Shown: positions 9,320 to 18,425 of the stretch, in pieces | How positions within the stretch are numbered: position 1 is the first letter of the stretch | Layout: each line of letters starts with the position of its first letter | Source of the DNA: Geothrix sp. | GTDB taxonomy: Bacteria > Acidobacteriota > Holophagae > Holophagales > Holophagaceae | DNA: 64,000 nt | NCBI RefSeq assembly: GCF_020622065.1 | Contig: NZ_JAHRYQ010000002.1 | Span: forward strand, 679,905 to 743,904 | Direction of reading: 5' to 3' | Notes under the pieces: model-generated | What the model saw: the letters and a program-made list of their open reading frames with translations, nothing else | Told to the model about the DNA's origin: nothing | The model's database searches: none | Translations under genes and position numbers: made by a program

Positions 9320-11061
9320 CCTGCGGTTTCTTCCAGCAGCCGCTTCCAGACGGCGGGTTCATTGAGGTGGCCCGTGTCGTCGAAACGGCGGCTCTCGATG
9401 AGGTAGCGGTAGCCCTGCTCCGTGAGGAACAGCTGGCGGTTGCGGGCGAATTCCTGCTCGGTGGTTTCGCTACTGATGAGTGAGTAGAAGTAGCTCACAT
9501 TGCGCTCGCCCTTGGGACGCAGGATGCGGCCCAAGCGCTGGGCCTCCTCTTGGCGCGAACCGAAGGTGCCGCTCACCTGGATGGCCACGGAGGCGTCGGG
9601 CAGGTCGATGGCGAAGTTGGCCACCTTGCTCACGATGAGCACCCGCAGCTGGCCTTCGCGGAACTGCCGGAAGAGCACCTCCCGTTCCTTCTCGGGGGTC
9701 TGCCCTGTGAGCACCGGCGCCCCCAGGCGCTCACCGATGATCCGGAGCTGCTCGAGGTACTGGCCGATGACGAGGATGTTGTCCTTGGGGTGCCCGGCCA
9801 GCAGCTCGTCCATCACCGCCAGCTTCAGGCTGTTCTCCGAGGCGATGCGGAAGCGCTGGCGCTGGTCGGCCACGGCGTACTCCATGCGCTCGTCGGTCGG
9901 CAGAGGTACCCGGATCTCGAGGCAGTGGGCCGTGGCGATGAAGCCGTCCTTCTCCAGCATCTTCCAGGGCACATCCACCCGCTTGGGGCCGATGAGGCTG
10001 AAGACATCTTCTTCCTTGCCGTCCTCGCGCACCAGGGTGGCTGTGAGGCCCAGGCGCCGCTTGGCCTGGAGCTCAGCCACCGCACGGAACACCGGCGCGG
10101 GCAGCATGTGCACTTCGTCGTAGATCACCAGGCCCCAGTTGGCGGCCTCGAAGAGCTTGAAGTGCTCGAAGGGTCCCGTCTTGCTTCGGCGGTAGGTGAG
10201 GATCTGGTAGGTGGCGATGGTGACGGGCTTGATCTCCTTGGTGTCGCCCGTATAGAGGCCCACCTGGTCCTCGGTGAGGGTGGTCTTGTCCAGAAGCTCC
10301 TGTTTCCACTGCTTCACGGCAGTGCCGTTGGTGGTGAGCACCAGGGTGTGCGTCTGCAGGCTGCCCATGCAGCCAATGCCGATGACCGTCTTCCCCGCGC
10401 CGCAGGGCAGCACCAGCACGCCCGCGCCGCCGTCGGGCCCTCCCCCCGCGTGGAAGACATCCACCGCGGCCTGCTGGTAGTGCCGCAGGCCAAAGGGCTT
10501 GCCATTCTGCTTGGTGATGGGCGACAGCTCGAAGGGCAGCGGATCGCCGGGCTTGTAGCCGGCCATGTCCTGAACGGGGTGGCCCAAGCGGATGAGTTGC
10601 AGCTTCACCTCGCCGCGCATCCCCGTGTGCAGGAAGATGCCCTTCTCGTCCGGATAGGGCTCCGCCAGCAGCCCGAACAGGGACTTCTGGTTCTCCAGCT
10701 CCCAGAAGAGGCCCCGGTCATCCATCTCCAGTGCCAGGCGATCCCCCTTGGCCACCAGACGCAACTTGCCGTAGCGCGTGCCGTGGTCCTCGATCTCCTG
10801 CAGCAAGTTCTGCGGCACCGGGTACTTGGACCAGGTGTTCAGGGTGTCGAGGATGTCCGCGCAGGCCACACCCGACGCCGAGGCATTCCAGAGACTCAGG
10901 GGCGTGATGCGGTAGGTGTGGATGTGCTCAGGGCTCTTCACCAGCTCGGCGAAGCGCGCCAGCTCATCGCGCACCTGCTCGAAATCAGGGTGCGCCACCT
11001 CGAGCAGCAGGGTGCGATCGCTCTGGACGATCAGGGGATTGTCGGGTCGGAGGGCGATCAC
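9316..11061 (-). CDS. XPB/Rad25-type DNA repair helicase
   Basis: A 581-residue SF2 helicase of the bacterial XPB group. An N-terminal helicase-C3/DRD-like region (about 1-180) is followed by Walker A LPCGAGKTVIG, the DEVH box (VIYDEVHMLPA), the TAT motif directly followed by the XPB-specific RED motif (LTATLVREDGKEED), a thumb-like region, and motif VI QRLGRILRPKG. XPB unwinds DNA 3'-5' in repair; bacterial versions often work with a PF13625 partner or a Bax1-type nuclease. A PF13625-type gene lies 4 kb away at 15109. Stop codons of this gene and pgpA overlap in CTAG. Confidence 0.95.
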   Translation of the reverse strand: MIALRPDNPLIVQSDRTLLLEVAHPDFEQVRDELARFAELVKSPEHIHTYRITPLSLWNASASGVACADILDTLNTWSKYPVPQNLLQEIEDHGTRYGKLRLVAKGDRLALEMDDRGLFWELENQKSLFGLLAEPYPDEKGIFLHTGMRGEVKLQLIRLGHPVQDMAGYKPGDPLPFELSPITKQNGKPFGLRHYQQAAVDVFHAGGGPDGGAGVLVLPCGAGKTVIGIGCMGSLQTHTLVLTTNGTAVKQWKQELLDKTTLTEDQVGLYTGDTKEIKPVTIATYQILTYRRSKTGPFEHFKLFEAANWGLVIYDEVHMLPAPVFRAVAELQAKRRLGLTATLVREDGKEEDVFSLIGPKRVDVPWKMLEKDGFIATAHCLEIRVPLPTDERMEYAVADQRQRFRIASENSLKLAVMDELLAGHPKDNILVIGQYLEQLRIIGERLGAPVLTGQTPEKEREVLFRQFREGQLRVLIVSKVANFAIDLPDASVAIQVSGTFGSRQEEAQRLGRILRPKGERNVSYFYSLISSETTEQEFARNRQLFLTEQGYRYLIESRRFDDTGHLNEPAVWKRLLEETAG

Positions 11062-11266
11062 GGCGTCAGCAGGCTCAAACCTTTCAGCCTAGAAGCCTGG
11101 GCCGGAGGGGTCAATGAAGCGGTTGGGAAGGGGCCGGATTCCCTCGGCATCCGAGGTGTTCATTAAGGAAAAGTCAGACGATCAGAAGCCCCCTCGAAGC
11201 GTATAGTTGGGGACCCCCCGAAGCCCCTCCCCGCCTCGCCGGGATTCTCATTTTTTGGAGCGCCCC
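11062..11266. promoter_or_regulatory. divergent intergenic region between helicase and exoprotein
   Basis: These 205 bases separate two divergent genes and must hold both promoters. I see a TATAGT hexamer near 11199 that could be a -10 box for the rightward gene, but no convincing -35. A moderately AT-rich patch spans about 11160-11180. No hairpin, riboswitch or small gene was convincing. Confidence 0.35.
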
Positions 11267-14200
11267 ATGGGCATGCCGATGACTCGAGTCCTCACCTCTC
11301 TGGCCCTGGTGGTGGCCTGCGGCCTGGAGGCCCAGGCGCCCACCAACCCGGTGCTCCGCCGCCGGTCGCTCCCCGCCCGGGTCGGGCCGGATGCCCTCAA
11401 CGGCCACGACCGCGCCGACCTCCGCCGGGACTGGGACCTCTACTGGTTCGGCGGCAAGCTCACGCCCGACTACATGGACTTCAAGAACCGCGCCGCCGCC
11501 GAGGAAATCCGGAAGTGGGGCCACCTCCTACCCAAGGCCAGCACCGACCGCGCCCTGGCGGCCATCCTGCCCGCCCCCAGCGGCACCGGCGGCTTCTCCT
11601 GGACCAACCTCGGCCCCACCTCCAACCTCGTGGACGCGACCTGGAGCGGCATCGACAGCGGCCGCCCCGTGGCCGTTGTGCCCCACCCCACCACGGCGAC
11701 CACCCTCTACCTGGCCACCAGCGGCGGCGGCGTCTTCAAGTGCACCAACGCGGATCTGAATGCCACGGGCGACTGGACCTGGACCGCCATCACCGATGAC
11801 CTGCCCGCCAGCGGCTCCGGCGGCAATGTGTCCATCGGCGCCCTGGCCATGAGCCCGGCCGATGCCAAGGTCCTGTATGTGGGCCTCGGCGATCCCTTCG
11901 ACGCCGAAGGTCGCGGCTTCTACAAGACCCCCGATGGCGGCGCCACCTGGACCGCGGCCACCGCCGGCCTGGGCAACGCCACCCGCTCGCACTCGATCCT
12001 CCCCCTGACGGCCACCCGCGTTCTCTGGGCCACCAACGATGGCCTGAAGGTCTCCAACGATGGCGGCGCCACCTTCGCCCCGGCCGCCGGTGCCCCGGCA
12101 ACGGGAGATGCCTGGTCCATCCAGAAGTTCACCGGCACCGATCTCGCGTGCTCCATCCAGGGCACGGCCGGCCAGATCTACACCTCCGCCGATGCCGGGG
12201 CCACCTGGACGCTGGCCACCATCACCGGCGTCACCTTCCCCATGGGCCGCATCACCCTGGCTGCCGGCGGGGATGGCACCACGGCCTACGGCATCGTGGA
12301 GGACACCACGGCCGCCAGCACCAAGGTGGCCCGGGGCGTCCTGAAGAGCACCGACAAGGGCCTCACCTGGACCTGGGTGGCCGCCCCCACCATCAGCGGC
12401 GGGCTCTTCCAGGGCACCGGGCCGCAGATGACCAGCGACGGCGGCCAGGGCTGGTACAACCACGGCCTCGCCGTGGACCCCACGAACCCCCTGCGGATCG
12501 TGGTGGGTTCCAATCTGGCGCTCTACCGCAGCATGGACGGCGGCACCAGCTGGACCCAGCTCACGCACTGGTATGGCAACGGCCACCCCTACACCCACGC
12601 CGACAACCACGCCACGGCCTGGTCCAATGGCACCCTCTATGTGGCCAATGACGGTGGCCTGGCGATTCTGAGAGACCCCTGGCGCGTCACCGTGCCCACC
12701 GCCACGGATGACCTCTCGTTCATCGACAACCGGCGCAACAAGGGCCTCAGCACCCACATGGTCTACAACCTGGGGTCCACGACGGCCGCCACGCCGGCAA
12801 ACGCCAAGTGGCGCATCACTCTGGGCATGCAGGACAACGGCACGCGCGTCCGCCAGGGCAGCGGCTCGGGTCTGCAGACCAGCGGGGTCTTCGAGGACAT
12901 GATCGGCGGGGATGGCTTCGGCACCCTGATCCACCCGGCCAATGGGGACCTGATGCTGGGGTCCATCTACTACACGCGCATCTACAAGAGCACGGACGGC
13001 GGTGCCACGCCCTTCACGGCCTCGTCCACCGGCATCAGCGAGTCGAACAACTCCAGCTCGGCCCCCTTCGCCCCCAAGATCGCCCTCGGCCCCACGGCCT
13101 CGCCGGACACCGTCTACACCTTCGTCAACAGCAAGGTCTACAAGAGCACGGACTTCGGCAGCAACTGGTCCGCCATGACCATGACCGGCTTCTCCACTTC
13201 GGGCCGGACGCTCCGGAATGTGAACGGCTCCCGCAGCTCCAACGCCGTCGGCGCGGCCAGCAGCGGCGGCCATTTCTGGACCACCTACAACGATGGCGCC
13301 ACCTGGACCGACTCTGGCGACATCACGGCCGGGAAGCTCAACACCAGCTACATCTGGTTCAACACCCAGAACGACCAGATCGTCTACGGCGCCACCGTCG
13401 CGCCGGACGCCACCGCCCACCACCTCTTCAAGAGCGTCAATGGTGGCGCCAACTGGACTTCCATCGACGGAGCCGCCGGCGCCAGCAACGGCCTGCCCTT
13501 CGGCATCCCGGTCCATGTCGTCCAGAACCTCCCCGGCAGCCTCAACACCCTGTTCGCCGGGACGGATTTCGGCGTCTACCAGAGCACCGACGGCGGCACC
13601 ACCTGGGCCCGCTACGGCAACAACCTGCCCATGGTCGCCGTGCGCGATCTCTACATCGCGCCGGACGGCAGCTTCCTCCGCGCCGCCACCTACGGCCGCG
13701 GCGTGTGGGAGCTGCAGACGACCACGGCCAACCAGACCGCCGTCACCCTCGACAAGACCTCGTTCAATTTGAACCCGTCGGCCACCACGACCTTCACGGC
13801 CACCGTGACCAATTTCACGGCGGACAACAAGGTGAACTGGACCGCGTCCAGCGGCGGGGCCGTGAGCCCGGCCCAGACCGCCAGCGGGAGCGCCACCACC
13901 TACACCGCCTCGGCCACACCCGGAATCTACACCGTCACGGCCACCAGCAACGAGGCCTCCTCGGCCAGCGCGACGGCCACGGTCAATGTCTACACGCCGG
14001 CCGCCGTGACCGTGTCCGTGACGCCCACGACGAAGACCCTTCTCACGGGCGGCACCTTCACCTTTGCCGCCGCCGTGGCGAATGCGCCGAGCCAGGCCGT
14101 CACCTGGACGGCCAGCGGAGGCGCCATCACATCGGCAGGCGCCTACACCGCCCCCGCCACCGCCGGGACCTACACCATCACCGCCACCAGCGTCTGGCCC

Positions 14201-14386
14201 GGCACCACGGCCGGCACGGCCACGGTGACCGTGACGACCATGGACCTGAACGGCGATGGCGTGGTGGACCTCCGCGATCTGCTCTTCTTCGCGAAGTACT
14301 ACGGCAGCACCAATGTGGCCTGTGATTTCAACGGGGACGGGAAGGTCGACGACGCCGACCTCACCCTCCTGCTCGCCGGCCTGTGA
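11267..14386 (+). CDS. secreted beta-propeller (VPS10/BNR) protein with Ig-like domains and C-terminal dockerin
   Basis: A 1039-residue exported protein. A signal peptide covers about 1-22. Residues about 105-820 carry many BNR/Asp-box motifs (STDGGATW, TPDGGATW, STDFGSNW), as in sortilin/VPS10 and sialidase-type propellers. Two BIG2-like Ig domains follow (about 825-990). The last ~48 residues hold two calcium loops, DLNGDGVVDLRDL and DFNGDGKVDDADL, which define a type I dockerin. ATG 11267 is preferred: GGAG lies at 11257-11260. The next gene starts 11 nt after the stop and encodes a cohesin-like lipoprotein, a possible anchor. Enzymatic activity is not evident. Confidence 0.85.
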   Translation: MGMPMTRVLTSLALVVACGLEAQAPTNPVLRRRSLPARVGPDALNGHDRADLRRDWDLYWFGGKLTPDYMDFKNRAAAEEIRKWGHLLPKASTDRALAAILPAPSGTGGFSWTNLGPTSNLVDATWSGIDSGRPVAVVPHPTTATTLYLATSGGGVFKCTNADLNATGDWTWTAITDDLPASGSGGNVSIGALAMSPADAKVLYVGLGDPFDAEGRGFYKTPDGGATWTAATAGLGNATRSHSILPLTATRVLWATNDGLKVSNDGGATFAPAAGAPATGDAWSIQKFTGTDLACSIQGTAGQIYTSADAGATWTLATITGVTFPMGRITLAAGGDGTTAYGIVEDTTAASTKVARGVLKSTDKGLTWTWVAAPTISGGLFQGTGPQMTSDGGQGWYNHGLAVDPTNPLRIVVGSNLALYRSMDGGTSWTQLTHWYGNGHPYTHADNHATAWSNGTLYVANDGGLAILRDPWRVTVPTATDDLSFIDNRRNKGLSTHMVYNLGSTTAATPANAKWRITLGMQDNGTRVRQGSGSGLQTSGVFEDMIGGDGFGTLIHPANGDLMLGSIYYTRIYKSTDGGATPFTASSTGISESNNSSSAPFAPKIALGPTASPDTVYTFVNSKVYKSTDFGSNWSAMTMTGFSTSGRTLRNVNGSRSSNAVGAASSGGHFWTTYNDGATWTDSGDITAGKLNTSYIWFNTQNDQIVYGATVAPDATAHHLFKSVNGGANWTSIDGAAGASNGLPFGIPVHVVQNLPGSLNTLFAGTDFGVYQSTDGGTTWARYGNNLPMVAVRDLYIAPDGSFLRAATYGRGVWELQTTTANQTAVTLDKTSFNLNPSATTTFTATVTNFTADNKVNWTASSGGAVSPAQTASGSATTYTASATPGIYTVTATSNEASSASATATVNVYTPAAVTVSVTPTTKTLLTGGTFTFAAAVANAPSQAVTWTASGGAITSAGAYTAPATAGTYTITATSVWPGTTAGTATVTVTTMDLNGDGVVDLRDLLFFAKYYGSTNVACDFNGDGKVDDADLTLLLAGL

Positions 14387-14397
14387 TGGAGATGACC

Positions 14398-15003
14398 ATG
14401 ACCCCGATGACCAAGCTCCTCTCCGGCTCCGCTGTCCTGGCGCTGGCCACCCTCCTGGGCTGCGGCGGCGGGGGCGGCGGCTCCTCCACTCCCGCGCCCG
14501 CACCGCCCGCCACCGCCACGAGCCTCGCCTATGTCGATCCCGCCAGCGGCACCTACAAGCTGGTGAAGAACGCCTCCAGCTCCGGGTCGCACCTGGTACT
14601 CGACCTCGTCGGCCCCAGCACCGGCACGGCCATGGGGGTTTCCATCACCCTCAGCACCGATGCCGCCAAGGCCACCTGGGTCGATGTCCCCGCCGGCGGC
14701 ACCACGGCGGTGCTGATGCAGAACGGCACCCAGTTCACCCTCGGCAGCGGCACCCCCATCCAGAAGGCCAAGGCCACCAGCGGGGTGCTCCAGGCCACCA
14801 TCGCCCAGAAGGACCCCACGGCCCCGGCCTCTCTCAATGGCCCGCTGCTCCGGGTGGCCCTCGATCTGAAATCCGGGTTGGGTCTGGCCCAGGGCACCGC
14901 CATCACCCTCAGTGCCGATGCGGCCAAATGCCAGGTCCTGACCGACAAGGCCTCCAATCCCACGGCCATCACCGTCAGCGTGGGCACCCTCACGGCCCAG
15001 TAG
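14398..15003 (+). CDS. lipoprotein with cohesin-like beta-sandwich
   Basis: About 201 residues. A signal peptide ends in the lipobox LLGC, followed by a Gly/Ser/Pro linker. The remainder (about 45-201) is strand-rich with the order VLDLVGP, MGVSITLSTDAAK, ATSGVLQATIAQKD, GPLLRVALDL, GTAITLSADAAKC and AITVSVGTL. This progression resembles cohesin folds, where a self-assembled sandwich binds dockerin. The gene follows a dockerin protein immediately, which supports the idea, but the fold call is inference. Several clustered ATG/GTG codons (14383-14398) are possible starts; 14398 has GGAG 6 nt upstream. A terminator follows. Confidence 0.75.
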   Translation: MTPMTKLLSGSAVLALATLLGCGGGGGGSSTPAPAPPATATSLAYVDPASGTYKLVKNASSSGSHLVLDLVGPSTGTAMGVSITLSTDAAKATWVDVPAGGTTAVLMQNGTQFTLGSGTPIQKAKATSGVLQATIAQKDPTAPASLNGPLLRVALDLKSGLGLAQGTAITLSADAAKCQVLTDKASNPTAITVSVGTLTAQ

Positions 15004-15021
15004 GCCCCCCCGCTCATCCCG

Positions 15022-15049
15022 GCGCCCGGACCCCCCGGGCGCTTTTTTT
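15022..15049 (+). terminator. rho-independent terminator
   Basis: GCGCCCGG (22-29 of this hundred) pairs with CCGGGCGC at 15035-15042, with a 5-nt loop and a run of seven T. It ends the dockerin/cohesin-like transcription unit. Confidence 0.9.
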
Positions 15050-15108
15050 GTGCGTGAGCGCTCTGAGGATTCGTGGGACACTGGACGATCGTCTGTACCC
15101 AGGTGCCC

Positions 15109-17019
15109 ATGACGCTCACGCACTACCAGCTCCTTTCGAATTGCTCGGATGAGCAGCTCAGGACCATCTGTGAACGCCGACGCCTGCCCATTCCCATCCG
15201 GTGGGAAGATGGCGCCGAGGGCCGTGTGCGTCTGCTGAAGACCATGGTCTTCCACCTGGAGGACCACAAGCGGCTGTCGGACACCCTGGCGGATCTCGAC
15301 AGCGGCTCCCTGGTCGCCCTCAAGCACCTCGCCAGCGAAGGCATCCTGCCCGCGACCGGCACCCTCGAGGCCCTGCGTGACCTCGGCCTCATCCTGCCCG
15401 ACGGTGAGGGCTGGGGCGTGGCCGAGCGGGTGGCCGATGCCCTTGATGACTTCGACGACGGTGCCCTGAGCTTCCAGGCCCCTGCCGAGGTCAAGCTGCG
15501 GGCCGCCGAACCCTTCCGCTTCTCCCTGGCCCTCACGAGCGTCCTGCTCCGCTGCGTGCCCGGCCTGCGCGTGCTGAAGGGTGGCCTCCCCGCCAAGAAG
15601 GAGCTGGGCCAGCTCATGCAGCGCAACGCCATGCTCCAGGAGGAGCAGGACGCCACGCTGCTCTTCACGCTGCTGCACCGGCTGGGCCTGCTCTGGAACC
15701 GCGATGGACGCGTGGAGACGCTGCTCCCCGCCGTGACCAGCCATCCGCCGCGCTGGGTGGCCGAGCGGGCCTTCGCCAGCCTCCTCGAGCACGATCTCAA
15801 GGCCTGGGGCATGCCTCCCGCCGAGGATCGCCACTTCCTCATGCAGCACCTGCTGGAGCGCCGGGGCCAGGTGCTCGCCGTCCAGCCCTTCCTCGCCTTC
15901 CTCAAGACCCTGCACCCCCTGGACGAGGAGCGCACGCGGTCAGTCTTCCTGCCTTTCCTCAGCCGCATGGGCATCATCCGGGGCGATGCGGACTTCGCCC
16001 ACCTTCAGCTCACGGAACATGGCGAGGCCCTGGCCCACGAGTACCTGTTGCGCGACCTCAAGGCCACCGCCGCCCACTGGCAACCCCTGGCGCTGGATCA
16101 GCCCATGGTCCTGCAGCCCACGCTCGAGCTGCTGACCCCTCTGCTCCAGAACCCCCACCGCCTGCTCCAGCTCGCCCAGCTGGCCGATGTGGAGGCCCTC
16201 GACGCCATGGGCACCTTCCGCGTGAGCCACGCCACCCTGGTGCGGGCCCTCGACGCGGGCGTCCCCCTCGACGACCTGGGCCAGCGCCTGGGCGCCTCCA
16301 CGCAGACCCTGCCCCAGCCCCTGCTTCAGCTGCTGGAGGATCTCTCCCGCCGCGTGGGCGAGGTGGAAGTGCACCAGGGCGTGAGGCTCGTCCGGGCCCG
16401 CACGCCGCACCTGGCCGATGAACTGAAGCTGCGGCCCGAGCTGGCCCCCCTCAAGCTGGGCTCGCTCTCCGACACCGTGCTGGAGGTGCGCGGTGACGGC
16501 AATGCCCACGCCCTCCTCAAGCAGGCGGGCTTCATGCCCAAACCCGGCCGTTTCCTGGCCCTGAGCCTGGATGCCGACGAAAAGCTCTACCTCTGGGCCC
16601 TGGCCGCCCTCGCCTTCGTCGACGAGAAGGGCATGAACCACCACCTGGAGCCGGTGCAGCAGATGGTGCGCTCGTCGCTCCAGCGCCTCCACGACGAGGA
16701 CCCCTTCCTCTACCAGGAAGTCCAGCGCCGCATCCCCATGCTGCACCTGGGCGGCGAGGACCAGCTGGCCGAAGAGGTGCAGCGCATCCTCGAATACGCG
16801 GGCGGCCACACCCTCATGGTGGAGCTCACCTACCTGCCCCCGGCGGCCCACCGCACCCAGCTTCGCCGCGTGTCACCGCGCACCATCCAGGAGGACCACC
16901 TGCTGGCCTTCTGCCACCTCCACCAGGAGGAGATGGCCTTCCGCCTCACCCGCATTCAGGGTGTGAAGCTCCTCAACGAGCGCGGTTGGACCCCCGCCAA
17001 CCACAGCCAGGCTGGGTGA
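15109..17019 (+). CDS. helicase-associated protein (PF13625-type XPB partner)
   Basis: A 636-residue soluble, mostly helical protein. The segment about 330-450, including TFRVSHATLVRALDAG, LPQPLLQLLEDLSRR and the following GEVEV...VRLVRA, follows the Helicase_C_3 (PF13625) pattern found in XPB and in the mycobacterial protein encoded beside XPB. Its likely role is to assist the XPB helicase at 9316-11061, from which it is separated by two exoprotein genes. I chose ATG 15109 (AGGTG just upstream; the protein starts MTLTHYQLLSNC). A GTG at 15073 with GAGGA is an alternative. The stop codon lies inside a long hairpin. Confidence 0.78.
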   Translation: MTLTHYQLLSNCSDEQLRTICERRRLPIPIRWEDGAEGRVRLLKTMVFHLEDHKRLSDTLADLDSGSLVALKHLASEGILPATGTLEALRDLGLILPDGEGWGVAERVADALDDFDDGALSFQAPAEVKLRAAEPFRFSLALTSVLLRCVPGLRVLKGGLPAKKELGQLMQRNAMLQEEQDATLLFTLLHRLGLLWNRDGRVETLLPAVTSHPPRWVAERAFASLLEHDLKAWGMPPAEDRHFLMQHLLERRGQVLAVQPFLAFLKTLHPLDEERTRSVFLPFLSRMGIIRGDADFAHLQLTEHGEALAHEYLLRDLKATAAHWQPLALDQPMVLQPTLELLTPLLQNPHRLLQLAQLADVEALDAMGTFRVSHATLVRALDAGVPLDDLGQRLGASTQTLPQPLLQLLEDLSRRVGEVEVHQGVRLVRARTPHLADELKLRPELAPLKLGSLSDTVLEVRGDGNAHALLKQAGFMPKPGRFLALSLDADEKLYLWALAALAFVDEKGMNHHLEPVQQMVRSSLQRLHDEDPFLYQEVQRRIPMLHLGGEDQLAEEVQRILEYAGGHTLMVELTYLPPAAHRTQLRRVSPRTIQEDHLLAFCHLHQEEMAFRLTRIQGVKLLNERGWTPANHSQAG

Positions 17020-17049
17020 GGGCCGCGATACGCGGTCCTCACCCAGCCT
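17009..17049. terminator. 19-bp bidirectional hairpin containing a stop codon
   Basis: The arms 17009-17027 and 17031-17049 pair over 19 bp with one G-T pair and an ATA loop. It includes the TGA of the rightward gene (17017-17019) and abuts the TAA of the leftward gene (17049-17051). It probably ends transcription from both sides. Confidence 0.8.
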
Positions 17050-17336
17050 TAGCCCACCAGCTCCTTCATCCGCTTGTCGAGCACATCGGCCAGCTTCTCG
17101 ACCACCTCCCGGTTCTCGTTCCGGTTGGTCTGGATCTCCTTTTCCAGCTTCCGCTCCGTCTGAAGGACGGATTTCTGGAGCTGGGAAAGCATGCCCTTGA
17201 TGTCGTCGAGCTCGTTCATCAGGTTGTTCAGGCGGGGATCGGGCGGGCGGTTGTTGCTGAACACGCCCATCCCGGCCAACACCGTGGCGAGGGCCGAAAG
17301 GAGGAGGATGAGGAGAAGCAATGGATTGCTGGCCAT
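17049..17336 (-). CDS. small membrane-anchored coiled-coil protein, 95 aa
   Basis: Not a family I recognise. Residues about 5-26 form one transmembrane helix (LLLLILLLSALATVLAGMGV). The rest (about 35-95) is a charged heptad-rich helix (LNNLMNELDDIKGMLSQLQK and following) typical of a coiled coil. ATG 17336 has AAGG 7 nt upstream, and a GTG two codons earlier is a weaker option. It lies downstream of the sigma/anti-sigma candidate pair on the same strand with a 50-nt gap and may belong to that unit. Confidence 0.68.
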   Translation of the reverse strand: MASNPLLLLILLLSALATVLAGMGVFSNNRPPDPRLNNLMNELDDIKGMLSQLQKSVLQTERKLEKEIQTNRNENREVVEKLADVLDKRMKELVG

Positions 17337-17386
17337 GGGCACACCTTGCCCTTCAGATTGCCAGGATCGTGCCGCTGCGGTGGGGG

Positions 17387-17923
17387 CTATTGCTGGGGCT
17401 TCTGCTTGACCCGCTGATAATCGTCACCCTGGAACTTCAGGGGCTTTTCCACGGGGATGACCAGATAGGGATCCGCCTTCCGCCCTCCCCCCTTCTTGGA
17501 AGCCAGCTGAAGCTGCTGCTGGACTTCCTCCTTGGCCTGGCGCTCCTTGGCCAGATCCGAGGCGTGGGCGGCGGCCAGCCGGTCCAGTTCCCGGGACTGC
17601 TGCTGGGCCTGGGCCGCGAGGCCATCGGCCCGCTGCTTCTGCTGGAAGCCCCAGGTGCCCATGCCGGCCAGGGCGGCCAGGAGCGGCAGGGCGGCGGCAG
17701 CCAGGAGGCCCCAGGAGGGCCGCTTGCGTTCGGTGCGGCGGCGGCGCAGGGCCTCGCGGCGAAGGTCATCCGCCAGGGCGGTCAATTCGGGGCTGGGCCC
17801 GGCGCTGGGCACCGCGGGGGTGCTGGCGGCCACGGGGCCGAGGCCCAGCAGGTCGCGGAGCTCGGCCCGCAACTGAACATCCTCGGCAGGTTCGAATCGC
17901 CGAGCGGGATCAGACCAGGACAT
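17387..17923 (-). CDS. membrane protein, candidate anti-sigma factor
   Basis: A 178-residue protein with a cytoplasmic N-terminus (1-68, beginning SWSDPARRFEPAEDVQLRAEL), one transmembrane helix (about 71-92), and a long charged coiled coil outside (about 95-145). It overlaps the 3' end of an ECF sigma gene by 14 nt and has AGGAGG 5 nt before its ATG. Size, topology and coupling fit an anti-sigma factor, but I see no clear zinc-binding HxxxCxxC motif, so the assignment rests on context. It could instead be a structural envelope protein. Confidence 0.6.
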   Translation of the reverse strand: MSWSDPARRFEPAEDVQLRAELRDLLGLGPVAASTPAVPSAGPSPELTALADDLRREALRRRRTERKRPSWGLLAAAALPLLAALAGMGTWGFQQKQRADGLAAQAQQQSRELDRLAAAHASDLAKERQAKEEVQQQLQLASKKGGGRKADPYLVIPVEKPLKFQGDDYQRVKQKPQQ

Positions 17924-18425
17924 GCACGCCTCCTGAGGGGTTGAGCTGATCTTTGAGTTGGGCCTTGGCCCGGTGGATGCGGGTCTTCACGGTGGCCTCG
18001 GGGATGTTGAGGATGTCCGCGATTTCCCGGATGGCGAGGCCCTCGACCACGAACAACCACAGGGCTTCGCGGAAGGTGGGCGACAGCAGCCGCATCCGCT
18101 CCCGGACCTCCTGGTTCAGCACCAGATCGTCCGCACCCCCGGCCAGGCCGGGCTCGGCAACGGATTCCAGGCTGAGGTTCTGGTTCTTCATGGGGCGGCG
18201 CTCGGTCAGGGACAGGGTTCGCACGGTGCCGTACAGGAAGGCGGTGGGATGCTCCACCCGCTCCTCCCGCTGCATGAGGATGACGAAGGCCTCCTGGGCG
18301 ATGTCCTCCGGAAAGGTCGCCCCGTAACGCCGTGCATAGCTCACGAGCCTTGGATAAAGTTCGGCAAAGGCGGCATGGAAAGCCTCCTGGGTGCCGAATG
18401 GGGTTTCTTGGGGGGACTGCTCCAT
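17910..18425 (-). CDS. ECF-type RNA polymerase sigma factor
   Basis: A 171-residue sigma-70 family protein with only regions 2 and 4. Region 2 spans about 18-80 (YARRYGATFPEDIAQEAFVILMQR), and region 4 about 110-160 (LSPTFREALWLFVVEGLAIREIADILNIPEATVKTRIHRA split across a helix-turn-helix). Such proteins direct polymerase to GGAAC-type promoters. The ATG at 18425 has GGAG 7 nt upstream. The divergent intergenic region (18426-18489) contains GGAAC on this strand, so autoregulation is possible. The overlapping downstream gene may encode its anti-sigma factor. Confidence 0.92.
   Translation of the reverse strand: MEQSPQETPFGTQEAFHAAFAELYPRLVSYARRYGATFPEDIAQEAFVILMQREERVEHPTAFLYGTVRTLSLTERRPMKNQNLSLESVAEPGLAGGADDLVLNQEVRERMRLLSPTFREALWLFVVEGLAIREIADILNIPEATVKTRIHRAKAQLKDQLNPSGGVHVLV

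Noticed and set aside
11528-14503. A ~990-codon leftward frame opposite the dockerin exoprotein
   Set aside because: The product is Gly/Ala/Val-rich and repetitive because it mirrors the BNR repeats; it has no ribosome site or recognisable domain.
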